From assembly GCA_022448645.1 (NCBI GenBank), contig JAKVBZ010000005.1, positions 1-64,000 of the forward strand: DNA of 64,000 nt. Reading direction: 5' to 3'. The notes under the pieces are model-generated. The model did not search any database, was not told where the DNA came from, and was given only the letters and a program-made list of their open reading frames with translations. A program made the translations under genes and the position numbers. Below, piece after piece: positions 9,310 to 17,902 of the stretch; positions within the stretch are counted from its first letter, which is position 1; every line of letters starts with the position of its first letter. The stretch is from Pirellulaceae bacterium. Its GTDB lineage: Bacteria > Planctomycetota > Planctomycetia > Pirellulales > Pirellulaceae.

Positions 9310-9828
9310 TTAACTTGGCTGGTAAAACCAACGGGCCGCAGCCAGATAGACCATGCCTAGTCCCAACAGCAGCACCGACGTCGGTTCTGGTACCGCATTC
9401 GCACCGTCACTGACGAGACTACTGCCTGGTGAAATTGTTCCGCTCGAATTGTCCACATTACCTCCGACAATGCCGTGGCCTGAAACCGACCCGTTCATCA
9501 GTGCCAGCGTTCCGCTACCTGTTTGCAACAGATTATTGACGGCCAGATCGCCATTGCCATTTTTAGTAAGCGTAAAACCATTCAGGTTAAGAGCATTGTT
9601 AAATGTGAGCGTTTCATTGGCCGCCACCGTCGCGGTGGCACTCGCTTCCAAATTGACTGGTAATTGAAACTCGTGGGAACCACCTGACACTGAAATCGTG
9701 GGTAGCCCGGAAGCAGCATTGGTGGTGGCCACCATGTGGATTCCAGGTCCGCCCGCAATACGGTACGACCCGCCAAGCGTATTATCAAACTGAATCGAAT
9801 TAACACTGACCGCTTGATCCGTGAACAC
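9310..9828 (-). CDS. PEP-CTERM protein, probably 5'-truncated
   Basis: A 172-residue frame ending in a PEP-CTERM sorting tail: VPEPTS, a hydrophobic segment (about 150-165), then Arg. Upstream of the tail is autotransporter-associated repeat sequence (TKNGNGDLAV, GSGTLAL, GSVSGHGIVGG). No signal peptide precedes it, although a PEP-CTERM substrate needs one. The frame stays open upstream only to a TAG at 9928-9930, still without a signal sequence. It therefore looks like the 3' remnant of a longer surface-protein gene. PEP-CTERM proteins are exported and processed by an exosortase, which is not in this window. Confidence 0.6.
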   Translation of the reverse strand: MFTDQAVSVNSIQFDNTLGGSYRIAGGPGIHMVATTNAASGLPTISVSGGSHEFQLPVNLEASATATVAANETLTFNNALNLNGFTLTKNGNGDLAVNNLLQTGSGTLALMNGSVSGHGIVGGNVDNSSGTISPGSSLVSDGANAVPEPTSVLLLGLGMVYLAAARWFYQPS

Positions 9829-9911
9829 CGTGCGAGCTGCGTTACCAATCGAATTAGCAAATGTGGCTCGATGGTACGATACTGCTACGGCGTTGGCGTT
9901 GCATTTGGCTA

Positions 9912-9933
9912 TGATACTATGCTGATACTATGC
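9912..9933. repeat. Tandem 11-bp direct repeat
   Basis: Two exact adjacent copies of TGATACTATGC. They lie just upstream of the point where the PEP-CTERM fragment loses its reading frame, so they may mark a deletion junction. They may also be incidental. Confidence 0.6.
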
Positions 9934-9954
9934 TTATCAATTTACAAATGAATC

Positions 9955-9993
9955 GTTGACTGCCCAGGTGTTGCTTCCGGCTGGGCAGTCAAC
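9955..9993. other. Perfect 13-bp inverted repeat (strong stem-loop)
   Basis: The arms GTTGACTGCCCAG (9955-9967) and CTGGGCAGTCAAC (9981-9993) are perfectly complementary and separated by 13 bases. There is no T-run on either side, so it is not a textbook intrinsic terminator. It lies between the truncated PEP-CTERM frame and the symporter gene, and could be a transcript-end hairpin of a lost gene or a protein-binding site. Confidence 0.6.
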
Positions 9994-10061
9994 AAAACGG
10001 AATAACAACTCTGGAATTCCTGTCTGTGGCCTGGAACTTGGTCTCTGTGGATTTACCCTAA

Positions 10062-10102
10062 TGAACTGAACTTGAACGGCCAAAAAAATTATTTTCAGTT
10101 CA
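10062..10102 (+). promoter_or_regulatory. 9-bp inverted repeat in the leader of the symporter gene
   Basis: TGAACTGAA (10062-10070) and TTCAGTTCA (10094-10102) are perfect inverted arms 23 bases apart, ending 33 bases before the symporter ATG. This spacing suits either a dimeric regulator site or an RNA stem-loop just upstream of the ribosome binding site. The regulator is unknown. Confidence 0.35.
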
Positions 10103-10135
10103 ACTCACACTAATTACTTCCAAAAGGATAGTTTC

Positions 10136-11656
10136 ATGCTCCAAAGCGATATCGGACTGGACTGGTCAAGCTACCTCGTCATGGGCCTATACTTGGTCGC
10201 AATGATTGGGCTAGGCTCTTGGTTTGGACGCGGAAAAGTCGATACCGAAACGTATCTGCTCGGCGGCCGCTGCATGCCTTGGTGGGTTGTGGGGATCTCC
10301 TATCTGGTTTCCGTGTTTAGCACGGTGTCCTTGGTGTCAGGACCCGGCGAAGCCTATGAACACGGAGCTACCCTGGGGCTGGCGACCATCATCGCCCCAA
10401 TTGCCAGCATCTTTGCATTTCTGATCTTCGTACGATTCTATTTCAAACATCGCATTTTTACTCCATTCGACTACTTGGAACGTCGTTTCGACGCGCGTGT
10501 ACGGGGCATCGTTGCCGCTATGTTCTGCTTAACACGCCTGACATATCTGGCCATGGTACTGTATGCATCCGCCAAGATCCTGCAAGGTGCCGCAGGATGG
10601 CCAATCTGGATTACGATCATCGCGGTTGGAATGATTGGTGTTGTATATACCGTCATGGGAGGAATTCGAGCTGTGATTTGGACCGATCTGATTCAGTTCG
10701 TCGTGTTGGTAGGCGGACTGGCTTGGATCACGGTTGTGCTGTGCGAGCAAGTCCCTGGCGGCGCACAGGGAGTCATCTCCACGGCACAAGCACACGATCA
10801 TTTATTCCCGGATCTCAATAAAGCAGAATTTTATACCTTCGACCCGCGTGTACGTCTGACTCTGGGGTTCATTCTAATCATCTACATTTGTGAAGCACTG
10901 ATGTACAACAGTGGTGACCAAATTGCACTGCAACGACTATTATCAACTTCGTCGTACGAAGCGGCTTGGAAGTCTTTGTTGACGTATGCAGGCGTGCTGT
11001 TACCGTTCCTAAGCGTCTTTTGGTTCGTGGGGATTGGGGTTTATTCCTTTTACATGCATCAACCAGAAGCGGTACGTCCCGAACGTGGCGACCTAGCCCT
11101 TTTCAACTTCATTGCCACCGAACTACCACATCCTGTTCCAGGATTGATCCTGTCGGCCATGCTGGCTGCTGCCATGAGTACACTGGATTCAGGCATGAAC
11201 AGCTTGGCGACGGTGATGACGAAAGACTTTTATTTGCGTTTTCTGCGGCCGGAAGCAACTGAAGAGCGTCAAGTGGCTATTTCGCGCTGGTTGACCTTCT
11301 TGATCGGCGGAGGAGCGATCATTGCCAGTTTGGCAATCTACGTCGTTTCGGAGTGGGCAGAAGACACGATCATGGAAGCGATGATGATCTGGGGGTCGTT
11401 CTCCGCTTTGATCGCTCCCATTTTCCTGCTGGGAGTCACCAGCCGCCGTCTTCGCGCTCGACACGTATTGGTCAGTTTGGGAATCGGCACGATCGTTCTG
11501 CTGGGTCTACTGACTTGGCGAATGCTGCGTGGTGACGAACTTAGTTTTATCGTGGTGACACCATTCACACTTCTGGTGACAGTTGCCGTCGGTTATGCCA
11601 TGACACCCTTTGTAAAGCCACTGCCTCGCGAAGAGACCCGGGATCTAACCTATTAG
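10136..11656 (+). CDS. Sodium:solute symporter (SSS family)
   Basis: A 506-residue integral membrane protein with about 13 hydrophobic segments. AAGGA precedes the ATG. Family features include LVAMIGLGSWFGRG in helix 1, ETYLLGGRCMPWWVVGISYLVSVFS (residues split over helices 1-2, the SSS signature region with the Na+-site residues), and AAAMSTLDSGMNSLATVMTKDFY in the helix-8 region. It probably couples Na+ entry to uptake of a small organic solute such as a sugar, carboxylate or nucleobase. It stands before the catabolic module at 12.4-18.3 kb on the same strand, although 730 bases separate it from the first gene. Confidence 0.9.
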   Translation: MLQSDIGLDWSSYLVMGLYLVAMIGLGSWFGRGKVDTETYLLGGRCMPWWVVGISYLVSVFSTVSLVSGPGEAYEHGATLGLATIIAPIASIFAFLIFVRFYFKHRIFTPFDYLERRFDARVRGIVAAMFCLTRLTYLAMVLYASAKILQGAAGWPIWITIIAVGMIGVVYTVMGGIRAVIWTDLIQFVVLVGGLAWITVVLCEQVPGGAQGVISTAQAHDHLFPDLNKAEFYTFDPRVRLTLGFILIIYICEALMYNSGDQIALQRLLSTSSYEAAWKSLLTYAGVLLPFLSVFWFVGIGVYSFYMHQPEAVRPERGDLALFNFIATELPHPVPGLILSAMLAAAMSTLDSGMNSLATVMTKDFYLRFLRPEATEERQVAISRWLTFLIGGGAIIASLAIYVVSEWAEDTIMEAMMIWGSFSALIAPIFLLGVTSRRLRARHVLVSLGIGTIVLLGLLTWRMLRGDELSFIVVTPFTLLVTVAVGYAMTPFVKPLPREETRDLTY

Positions 11657-12386
11657 TTTGGTGAATTTCACACAATTTTTTTGACCGCCGCCGTTTTATA
11701 CCACGGCTTTCCTGTCGGTACTAAAGTTCTTTTTCCTCCAACACTGAGTCACCATTCGGTGCCTCATACCCTAGATCCACAAACACCCAACTTCCACTTA
11801 CTAACCGTACTGACTTGCCGTTGGCATTCGCCAACTTAACGAACCAAACGACTCGTAAAACAATCAGCGCATCGGGATCACGTTCGAACAGGGCTCACAT
11901 ATCGTCAGGCCCATGACGATGGCGTGTTTTGTGGGCACGATTTTTGCGAGACATGGCTGACGACTTCAACAACGTTGTTGCGCGGCTGGGAGTCAACGAC
12001 GACAACAAAAACTTCATCGTCGCCAGCATATGCTCCATGAGGGCATTTAGCAGAATCGCACTACGAAAAATTACTTTTCTACTTGGGTGTCCAGCGAGAA
12101 TTGGCAGTAAAGAATGGTACACTGATGGGAAAGCATGATTTATGCCAGCGGTAGCACGTCTGCGTCTGACCAAACAATCATGACAACACCATTCAATCTC
12201 TACTCAGCGTTAAGCCGATGATGTCTGGGGTGTCACTGCTGGCTTGGCCCCACAAGGGTACCCACGCAGGTCGAAAAACGATACATTCTTCTACCGCGTG
12301 GCTAAATTGCCACTTCGCATTACCTCGAGGTCAACTTACTGATAGCAGCTAGATCGTTTCTCGATTTTTCTACAAGGGCCTGTGCG
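11657..12386. other. Gene-poor region between symporter and RraA-like gene
   Basis: This 730-base stretch holds no intact gene I can support. Its only coding-like content is the minus-strand frame at 11721-12173, described separately. It should contain the promoter of the 12387 gene cluster, but no convincing -35/-10 pair was identified. Confidence 0.4.
11721..12173 (-). pseudogene. Possible decayed reading frame split by an in-frame TGA
   Basis: On the minus strand an open frame starting at 12173 meets TGA at 11895-11897 and then stays open, in the same frame, for 57 more codons to TAG at 11721-11723. The downstream half has protein-like composition (alternating strands such as IVLRVVWFVKLANA and LVSGSWVFVDLGY) but no start codon of its own. 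I do not recognise the family. It may be a relic, a chance open frame, or a short gene using a non-ATG start. Confidence 0.3.
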
Positions 12387-13052
12387 ATGAGTGCTGAACA
12401 TGTTGAGATCACTTTGGACATGATGCGAGACTCGCTGTACAGCGCATGCGTCGCCGATGCGATCGACAAGGTTGGCTTGCGCCGTCAATCTCCACGAATT
12501 CCTTTTCAGGCCATGACAGGCATTCACAAACTGGTGGGTCGCTGCAAAACGACACTCTGGTTAGATTTCGACTATGATGACCCTAACAGCTACGAACTGG
12601 AGTTGCAGGCGGTGGATAGTTGTCAACCAAACGATGTCGTGATCTGTGCGGCTCAGGGATCCATGCGAGCAGCGATCTGGGGAGAATTATTGTCGCAGGC
12701 CGCGCGAAATGCAGGGGCGGTAGGTGTGATCGCTGACGGTGCTGTCCGCGATATCGCACACATGGAATCCATGGGATTTCCAGCCTTTGCTCGTGGAGCA
12801 AGTGTCTACGATGCCATGCATCGACAAAAAGTCGTTGAATACGATATTCCTGTCGACATAGACGGCGTACGATTTAGCCCTGGTGACCTGGTCATCGCTG
12901 ACAGGGACGGGGTCGTCGTCGTTCCTCAAAGAGTCGAACACGAGGTCATTCAACGAGCTTGGAAAAAAGTGCACGAAGAAAACGAAGTCCGTGAGGCCAT
13001 TCGTAAAGGCATGAAAGCCTGTGACGCCTATCAGCGTTACGGCGTCTTGTAA
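12387..13052 (+). CDS. RraA-like / HMG-aldolase-fold protein
   Basis: A 221-residue protein of the RraA superfamily, which includes 4-hydroxy-4-methyl-2-oxoglutarate/oxaloacetate aldolases-decarboxylases and oxaloacetate hydrolyzing relatives. The family block is clear: WGELLSQAARNAGAVG (98-113) followed by ADGAVRD (116-122), where D117, R121 and D122 match the metal/substrate-binding DGxxRD motif. SPGDLVIADRDGVVVVP near the C-terminus is also typical. In this neighbourhood an aldolase/decarboxylase acting on a carboxylic-acid intermediate is likely. It lies 17 bases upstream of the molybdoenzyme gene, consistent with one operon. Confidence 0.85.
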   Translation: MSAEHVEITLDMMRDSLYSACVADAIDKVGLRRQSPRIPFQAMTGIHKLVGRCKTTLWLDFDYDDPNSYELELQAVDSCQPNDVVICAAQGSMRAAIWGELLSQAARNAGAVGVIADGAVRDIAHMESMGFPAFARGASVYDAMHRQKVVEYDIPVDIDGVRFSPGDLVIADRDGVVVVPQRVEHEVIQRAWKKVHEENEVREAIRKGMKACDAYQRYGVL

Positions 13053-13069
13053 CGCGACACTCAACGACC

Positions 13070-15016
13070 ATGTCGGACTCCCATTCCATCCAGCGACGTA
13101 CGTATTGCAACCGAGACTGCCCGGATGCTTGTGGTATCGTTGCCACGATTGAGGATGGTCGAGTGGTTCGCCTGCAGGGAGACAATGACCATCCTGTCAC
13201 CCAAGGGTTTCTTTGCTACCGCACAAGCCGTTTCTTGGAACATCAATACGACCCCCAGCGTATTACCAGTCCGCTCATGCGGCGAAACGGCTCATTGGAA
13301 CCCGTCAGCTGGGAGGTCGCACTTGACTGCATTGCCAAGAAGTTAATACAGGTCAAGGAGGAGTCCGGACCTGCTGCCATCTTGCACTATCGATCGGGCG
13401 GCTCGATGGGCATGATGAAATTTGTCACGAATTATTTCTTTGAACAATTAGGGCCCGTCGCAATCAAATCGGGCAATGTCTGTTCGGGCGCTGGTGACGC
13501 CGCACAGCTTACCGACTTTGGCGACAAAGACAGCCATGATATGTTCGACGTTCTCCATAGTAAAACCATTCTGATTTGGGGAAAAAACGTCTATAACAGC
13601 AGTGTGCATCTGCTACCTGTGCTACAAGAAGCAAAAAAACGCGGCGCACAGATACTCTTGATTGATCCGGTCTATCATCGCACGGCTCAGCTGTGTGATC
13701 ACTACTTTCAGCCTCGACCGGGAAGTGACATGGCCATCGCCCTTGGCATGGCTCAGGTATTCTTCGAACGTAATTATTGCGATCCCAACGCGGGTAAGTA
13801 CTGCGATCACTTAGATTCGTTTCGGGAACTTGTCTATTCTCAATCCCTGTCAGAGTGGTCCCAACAAACTGACTTACAGGTAGAGGACATTGAATTGTTG
13901 GCGGAGTTGTACCACCGTGGCCCGTCTTCCATTCAAGTCGGTTGGGGGATGCAACGTCGAACCTGGGGATCGTCCACGATTCGAGTTTTGGATGCGTTAG
14001 CAGCCATCTCAGGAAACTTGGGAATTCCCGGAGGCGGTGTTTGCTTTTCGAGTAAATGGCTTGGCAACTTTAACATGTCGTTCCTGAAAGGCATGGCAGC
14101 CGCTCCACGCACCATTCCCGAACCGCTACTTGGTCCCAGCATCCTGGAAGCCAAAGATCCGCCAATCCGGTTCGTTTGGGTCACCTGTGCAAACCCAGTC
14201 ACGATGCTTCCCGAGTCACTAACCGTAGCGCGTGCCTTGGAGTCTCGCGAGTTGACGGTCGTTGTCGATGCTTTCCTGACTGACACCGCACGCTGCGCTG
14301 ACGTTGTGCTACCCACCACAACGATGCTCGAAGATGACGACATTCTAGGATCGTACGGCCATCACTGGATCGCCGAATCCCGTCCTGTTGTACCACCACC
14401 ACCTAACGTCAAAACTGATTTCCAAATTATCCAGGAATTGGCACCTCGTGTCGGCTTGGGGGACACGTTTTCCGAAGATGTCGATACTTGGAAGAAGCGA
14501 ATTTTAGAGCGTGTCGCGCCAGGCGGTGCTACGCTCGACAAACTGCGAACAGGCCCTGTTCGTGATCCATTGTCGACGGAGGTTCTGTTCGCCGACCGTA
14601 AGTTTCACACCAGCTCTGGAAAAGTGAATCTGTTCCATGAACCGCTGCTCGAACCACCCTCGGTATCCAAAGAGCGTCCCCTATTCCTGATGGCAGTCTC
14701 GACCGACAAAGCGCAAGCTTCGCAATGGCTACCCGGTACACAACAGGGGCCTGCCGAAGCTCGGCTCCACCCCGACGCAGCTCCTGCATTCGCTGATGGT
14801 GACCGAGCACGCTTGGAATCGGAAGTCGCCGAGCTGACGGTGATCCTACGGTTCGATGAGCGACAGAGACGAGACGTTGTGTTGATGGATAAAGGAGGCT
14901 GGCTAAGCGCTGGCCGTTGTGCCAACACGCTCGTCCCCGCACGCGCTACCGACGCTGGAGGCTGCGCGGTGTACTACGACACCCCCGTACGCGTGTTGCC
15001 TGATGTACAAGAATGA
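13070..15016 (+). CDS. Molybdopterin-dependent oxidoreductase (DMSO-reductase family), catalytic subunit
   Basis: A 648-residue protein of the bis-MGD oxidoreductase family. Cys13, Cys17, Cys21 and Cys49 form the N-terminal [4Fe-4S] site. The segment SGNVCSGAG puts a Cys (about 138) at the usual Mo-ligand position, as in formate dehydrogenase, nitrate and polysulfide-reductase types. VWVTCANPVTMLPE and DAFLTDTARCADVVLPTTTMLE are the canonical MGD-binding segments, and a C-terminal molybdopterin-dinucleotide domain is present. There is no Tat signal, so it is cytoplasmic, and no adjacent iron-sulfur or membrane subunit. The substrate is unknown. RraA, hydrolase and PLP-enzyme neighbours suggest oxidation or hydroxylation of an organic substrate. 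Confidence 0.9.
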   Translation: MSDSHSIQRRTYCNRDCPDACGIVATIEDGRVVRLQGDNDHPVTQGFLCYRTSRFLEHQYDPQRITSPLMRRNGSLEPVSWEVALDCIAKKLIQVKEESGPAAILHYRSGGSMGMMKFVTNYFFEQLGPVAIKSGNVCSGAGDAAQLTDFGDKDSHDMFDVLHSKTILIWGKNVYNSSVHLLPVLQEAKKRGAQILLIDPVYHRTAQLCDHYFQPRPGSDMAIALGMAQVFFERNYCDPNAGKYCDHLDSFRELVYSQSLSEWSQQTDLQVEDIELLAELYHRGPSSIQVGWGMQRRTWGSSTIRVLDALAAISGNLGIPGGGVCFSSKWLGNFNMSFLKGMAAAPRTIPEPLLGPSILEAKDPPIRFVWVTCANPVTMLPESLTVARALESRELTVVVDAFLTDTARCADVVLPTTTMLEDDDILGSYGHHWIAESRPVVPPPPNVKTDFQIIQELAPRVGLGDTFSEDVDTWKKRILERVAPGGATLDKLRTGPVRDPLSTEVLFADRKFHTSSGKVNLFHEPLLEPPSVSKERPLFLMAVSTDKAQASQWLPGTQQGPAEARLHPDAAPAFADGDRARLESEVAELTVILRFDERQRRDVVLMDKGGWLSAGRCANTLVPARATDAGGCAVYYDTPVRVLPDVQE

Positions 15017-15305
15017 TCACGGGGAGGAAATTGGACAGGATCGACAAACTTGTTTCAGCCTCGTGTCCCTGATTGTGCAAGTTTCCGAGCTTTCCGTTTT
15101 TCTTCTACTTTGCTTTCCGAAACATTCATGATTCATCCAATTTCTCTACCGTTAGCGACCAGACCATTGACGAGCTGGACTTCATGTGTCCAAGCGGTAC
15201 ATTGCACCGATTTTAATTCTAAGATTTCGGTGGCCTCAACAATAATATCGGTGACAAACTGACCGACCACTTGACAGCTCCCACGACCAGTTCGACACTG
15301 ACGAC

Positions 15306-16037
15306 ATGATCATTGATGCGCACGTACATATTGGATCAACACAATACGTTCAGATGGCTGCCGATGCTGAAATGCTGATAGGCATCGCCGACGACGCAGG
15401 TTTTGACCGGATCTTCGTCACTCACCTCACTGCCCTCTTCTACGAAATGCGAGAGGGCAACGACTTGTTGGGCGCCGATTTGGCCCGGTACAGCGATCGC
15501 ATGATCGGCTACGTAACCATCCCCACACATCGCATGGCTGAAGCCGCTTGTGAAGAAATCCGACGATGTGTGGAATGCTATGGAATGCGTGGTGTCAAGA
15601 TCTACTCCCATCCCGATTCTTCGGTTGCTGAATCATGTTCGACCATGATCTTCGAAACGGTCGCTGACCTGGACTTAATCGTACTCGGACATTTTTCTCA
15701 ATCTGAGTGTGATCAGCTGATGCAACGCGTGCCCGAAGCCAAAGTCATCATGGCACATATGGGAGGGACTCCTTATTCCCTGGGAAATTGGCATTTGGCC
15801 GTAGAAGTGGCCGCCCAACATGCGAACCTATTTGTCGATACGGCTTCGTCGATGATCGACAATGGAATGCTAGAATATGCCGTGGAGCATTTGGGCCCGG
15901 AAAAGATTCTATTTGGTACCGACATGCCAGCCCTGGATCCTTGGGTTCAACGTGCCAAAGTGGACGGAGCGGAAATCAGCGACGAGGCCAAACAGCTGAT
16001 CCTGGGTGGGAACGTACAACGCATACTTGGGCTGTAA
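15306..16037 (+). CDS. Amidohydrolase-2-family TIM-barrel metal-dependent hydrolase (intact active site)
   Basis: A 243-residue TIM-barrel hydrolase. The family metal site is visible: DAHVH (H6 and H8) after strand 1, GVKIYSH in the middle, MAHMGG for a later His, and FGTDMP with the conserved catalytic Asp near the C-terminus. Relatives hydrolyse lactones or decarboxylate carboxylic acids. The next gene starts three bases after this stop codon and encodes a paralogue lacking these residues, so the two probably function together. A 290-base gap separates it from the molybdoenzyme. Confidence 0.85.
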   Translation: MIIDAHVHIGSTQYVQMAADAEMLIGIADDAGFDRIFVTHLTALFYEMREGNDLLGADLARYSDRMIGYVTIPTHRMAEAACEEIRRCVECYGMRGVKIYSHPDSSVAESCSTMIFETVADLDLIVLGHFSQSECDQLMQRVPEAKVIMAHMGGTPYSLGNWHLAVEVAAQHANLFVDTASSMIDNGMLEYAVEHLGPEKILFGTDMPALDPWVQRAKVDGAEISDEAKQLILGGNVQRILGL

Positions 16038-16040
16038 TCC

Positions 16041-16796
16041 ATGCGATTCGACATCAACGCATTTTTCGGCCATTGGCCTTATTACCCACTGCCGCAGACA
16101 AGCGGCGAGGACGTGCTGCGTTTGATGGATCGCTTTCAAATCGATCGTGCAGCCATGACGTCCTTGCGAGCAATGCACGGAGATTGGGGCGAAGCGAACG
16201 CAGAAACCTTGCGCTTTACTCGAGAACATGCAGACCGGCTTACTCCGATCGCTTGCATGAGTCCCATGCTGAACGGAGGCGGTGACAAATTGCGGGAACT
16301 GGTTGAGGAAGGTTGTCGCGCCGTGAGGCTCTATCCGGGTTTAGCACAAGGATATCATTTGGGTAGTCCGTTTGCCGACGACATCGTTTCTACGGCGGGA
16401 ACACTGGGAATTCCTGCGATCGTTCCCACTCGTCCCATGATGCACTTTCGCTTCCCTCCTGTGCCCATCCCACAGATCACTGCGTTGGCCTCACGCCATC
16501 CGCAAACCCAAATCATCTTGTCCGGCCCGAACTATCTGCTGGAATTCACGATGGCGGTCGAAGCATTACAGGCTAGCCCCAACATGACGATCGAAATCTC
16601 TTGCATGCAAGGTTTTCGTGGTCTGGATTTCATGGTGGATGCGGTCGGTGCGCAACGAGTCTTATTTGGGACAGGCCTGCCATTGCACTATGCCGCCTGC
16701 GGCACTGCAAAACTGGAACACTCGAAGTTGACAGCCGATCAGCTAGCTGCCGTTTCGTCTCAAAACGCCGTGCGACTGTTGGGATTGGATCAATGA
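16041..16796 (+). CDS. Amidohydrolase-like TIM-barrel protein with lost metal ligands
   Basis: A 251-residue protein that aligns over its length with the preceding gene product (IPAIVPTRP, ILSGPNYLLEFTM, VLFGTGLPL). The strand-1 HxH is replaced by NAF (residues 6-8), and the Asp of FGTD is replaced by Gly (FGTG). Both metal-binding and catalytic positions are thus gone, and it is probably not a hydrolase by itself. It may be a structural or regulatory partner of the intact paralogue. Its stop overlaps the next start (ATGA at 16793-16796), so translational coupling is likely. Confidence 0.8.
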   Translation: MRFDINAFFGHWPYYPLPQTSGEDVLRLMDRFQIDRAAMTSLRAMHGDWGEANAETLRFTREHADRLTPIACMSPMLNGGGDKLRELVEEGCRAVRLYPGLAQGYHLGSPFADDIVSTAGTLGIPAIVPTRPMMHFRFPPVPIPQITALASRHPQTQIILSGPNYLLEFTMAVEALQASPNMTIEISCMQGFRGLDFMVDAVGAQRVLFGTGLPLHYAACGTAKLEHSKLTADQLAAVSSQNAVRLLGLDQ

Positions 16797-17902
16797 GTCT
16801 ATGGCGCTGGTCAGATTGGCTACCGGAGACTCCTCAAAAAGCTCGCATCGACTTGGGGGCGGGTAATACCCCTTTGATTCGTTCGGCACGAATCGGACCC
16901 GACATCGGCCTCAAGAATCTCTTCTTCAAACTCGAAAACAACAATCCGTCTGGTTCCTATAAGGACCGTTTCGCTGCGGTGGCTATTTCTCACATGGTGG
17001 CGACCCAGAAGACCCACTGCATTGCGTCGACCAGTGGAAACAGCGGCGCATCTTTAGCAGCGCACTGCGCGGCGGCAAATGTCCAATGTGAGATTTGCGT
17101 CATCGTCACAGCTCCCGACGGAAAGCTGGATCAGATGCGAGCCTACGGCGCTAATGTTTACAAGGTCGAAGGCTTTGGCACCAATGATGACATGACCCAC
17201 CGCATTTTTCACTATCTCACCTGGCTAGGTGAACAGCCCGGTGGCATGCTGCAAATCAGTGCCTTTGCCTGGAGCCCCATAGGAATGCAGGGAGTGAAAA
17301 CGATCAGCTATGAACTGGTGGAGCAAATGGACACCCCGATGGATCACGTTTTCAGCCCGGTCAGTGGAGGCGGATTGACATTGGCAATTGCTCGTGGTTT
17401 TGAGGACATGGTCGCTTGCGGCACCTTATCCCGTGGACCAAAGATCGAATGCGTGCAACCCGCAGGTAACAACACAGTCGCAGGTCCATTACGCGACGGA
17501 GCCGACCGCGCAACACCAGTTCAATGGACCACCCAGATTAGTGGATTGCAATGTGCCAGTATCCTCGACGGCCACGAATTGATCACAGCCGCTCGACACA
17601 CAGGAGGTAGCGGGCATCTGGTTTCTGACGAACAGATATGGCACGCCCAGTCTCGATTGACGCGAGAAGAAGGAATCTTTTGCGAACCGGCCGGCGCCGC
17701 CGCATTGGCCGGCGTTTTGGCAGCTTGGGATCAAGGCCAGCTGAGTGCCGATGCGAATGTCGTTTGTCTGGTAACCGGTGCTGGTTTCAAAGACCCACTT
17801 TCCATCAAACGACTCCTGTCGAATGAAGAGGTGCCAACACATACGTTGTCTGAACTCGTTCGGAATTCCAATGCACCGGAAAGCTTACTGCCGCCAGGTT
17901 AG
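16793..17902 (+). CDS. Threonine-synthase-like PLP-dependent enzyme (fold type II)
   Basis: A 369-residue PLP enzyme of the threonine synthase/threonine dehydratase family. The PLP lysine is K57 in NPSGSYKDRFA; STSGNSGASLA is the substrate-carboxylate/phosphate loop and PVSGGGLTLAIARG the PLP-phosphate glycine loop. The ATG overlaps the stop of the preceding gene by four bases, which fixes the start. It is shorter than housekeeping threonine synthases and sits in a catabolic context, so an eliminase or lyase role, releasing an enamine that RidA would hydrolyse, is plausible. Its 3' end overlaps the convergent RidA gene by four bases. Confidence 0.85.
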   Translation: MSLWRWSDWLPETPQKARIDLGAGNTPLIRSARIGPDIGLKNLFFKLENNNPSGSYKDRFAAVAISHMVATQKTHCIASTSGNSGASLAAHCAAANVQCEICVIVTAPDGKLDQMRAYGANVYKVEGFGTNDDMTHRIFHYLTWLGEQPGGMLQISAFAWSPIGMQGVKTISYELVEQMDTPMDHVFSPVSGGGLTLAIARGFEDMVACGTLSRGPKIECVQPAGNNTVAGPLRDGADRATPVQWTTQISGLQCASILDGHELITAARHTGGSGHLVSDEQIWHAQSRLTREEGIFCEPAGAAALAGVLAAWDQGQLSADANVVCLVTGAGFKDPLSIKRLLSNEEVPTHTLSELVRNSNAPESLLPPG

